From NCBI GenBank assembly GCA_033763355.1, contig JANRKT010000077.1, positions 1 through 11,672 on the forward strand: a stretch of 11,672 nt of DNA. Reading direction: 5' to 3'. The DNA is from JANRKT01 sp033763355 (GTDB lineage Bacteria; Bacteroidota; Bacteroidia; Chitinophagales; Chitinophagaceae). The notes under the pieces were generated by a model, which saw only the letters and a list, made by a program, of their open reading frames with translations, was not told the DNA's origin and ran no database searches. Within the stretch, counting starts at the first letter, position 1; each line of letters starts with the position of its first letter. Below are positions 11,551 to 11,672 of the stretch, piece after piece. The position numbers and the translations under genes were made by a program.

Positions 11551-11672
11551 CTAACGATTTTTACCAATAATCTTATTTAATTCTTGGATATTGTTACAGT
11601 AATTGTTTACATTAAATGCAATATTCATTAAATCTAAATGTGATTTCTGCCATTCCTCCCAACTTTCTTTTG
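11551..11672 (-). CDS. C-terminal end of an unknown gene (partial)
   Basis: On the minus strand this frame is open from the window edge to a TAG at 11553-11551, giving 39 residues that end in NNIQELNKIIGKNR. The composition (alternating hydrophobic and charged residues, Asn-rich, A+T-rich codons) looks like a real helical C-terminus such as those of island cargo genes; the other two minus frames close earlier. The length is too short to name a family. It would be convergent with the integrase. Confidence 0.45.
   Translation of the reverse strand, partial: KESWEEWQKSHLDLMNIAFNVNNYCNNIQELNKIIGKNR

Overview
The window looks like a Bacteroidota chromosome, most likely a Chitinophagaceae-type member of the Sphingobacteriia/Chitinophagia. 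The evidence is a set of family-typical proteins (DUF4199, a His-poor dihydroorotase homologue, a DUF3596-type tyrosine recombinase), promoter-like sequences of the Bacteroidota form TAnnTTTG, scarcity of Shine-Dalgarno sites and moderate A+T content. The genus cannot be fixed from sequence alone.

Left end (1-1838, minus strand): a GT2 dolichyl-phosphate-mannose-synthase-like glycosyltransferase, a DUF2304 membrane protein and the N-terminal 279 residues of a GT-C (GT39/PMT-like) membrane glycosyltransferase overlap one another. They look like a polyprenyl-phosphate-sugar module. From 1877 to 2347 a small Asp-rich protein of unknown function is encoded on the plus strand, preceded by a strongly structured, repeat-like leader. 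It is followed by a probable terminator and is convergent with an exported protein of unknown function (2384-3349, minus).

Centre (2384-9842, minus strand): ten genes follow one another with gaps of 62 bases or less. In transcription order they are a dihydroorotase-like protein lacking key metal ligands, a DUF4199 membrane protein, a GtrB/ArnC-like GT2 transferase, a 52-residue antitoxin-like protein with its PIN/VapC toxin, a GT4 transferase, GmhA, an HddC-like nucleotidyltransferase, GmhB and the exported protein. GmhA, HddC and GmhB supply three steps of nucleotide-activated D-glycero-D-manno-heptose synthesis; the GHMP kinase (HddA) is not in the window. The glycosyltransferases probably use this or related sugars for LPS, capsule or another surface glycan. 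The toxin-antitoxin pair lies inside the run, and vapC overlaps the GT4 start codon by ATGA. Tandem heptamers lie inside hddC and directly before the gmhB start codon.

Right end (9843-11672): a tRNA-Pro(GGG) gene with a downstream terminator is followed immediately by a complete, more A+T-rich tyrosine recombinase gene in the same direction. The last 122 bases hold the C-terminal end of an unknown minus-strand gene. This is the standard arrangement of the left edge of a tRNA-integrated genomic island, most of which lies beyond the window. Upstream of the tRNA is a short hairpin that copies the tRNA acceptor stem. I found no CRISPR array, rRNA or insertion sequence, and no wholly new system. 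The most unusual points are the toxin-antitoxin pair coupled to a glycosyltransferase, the ligand-poor dihydroorotase homologue, the heptamer repeats in the heptose genes and the acceptor-stem copy.
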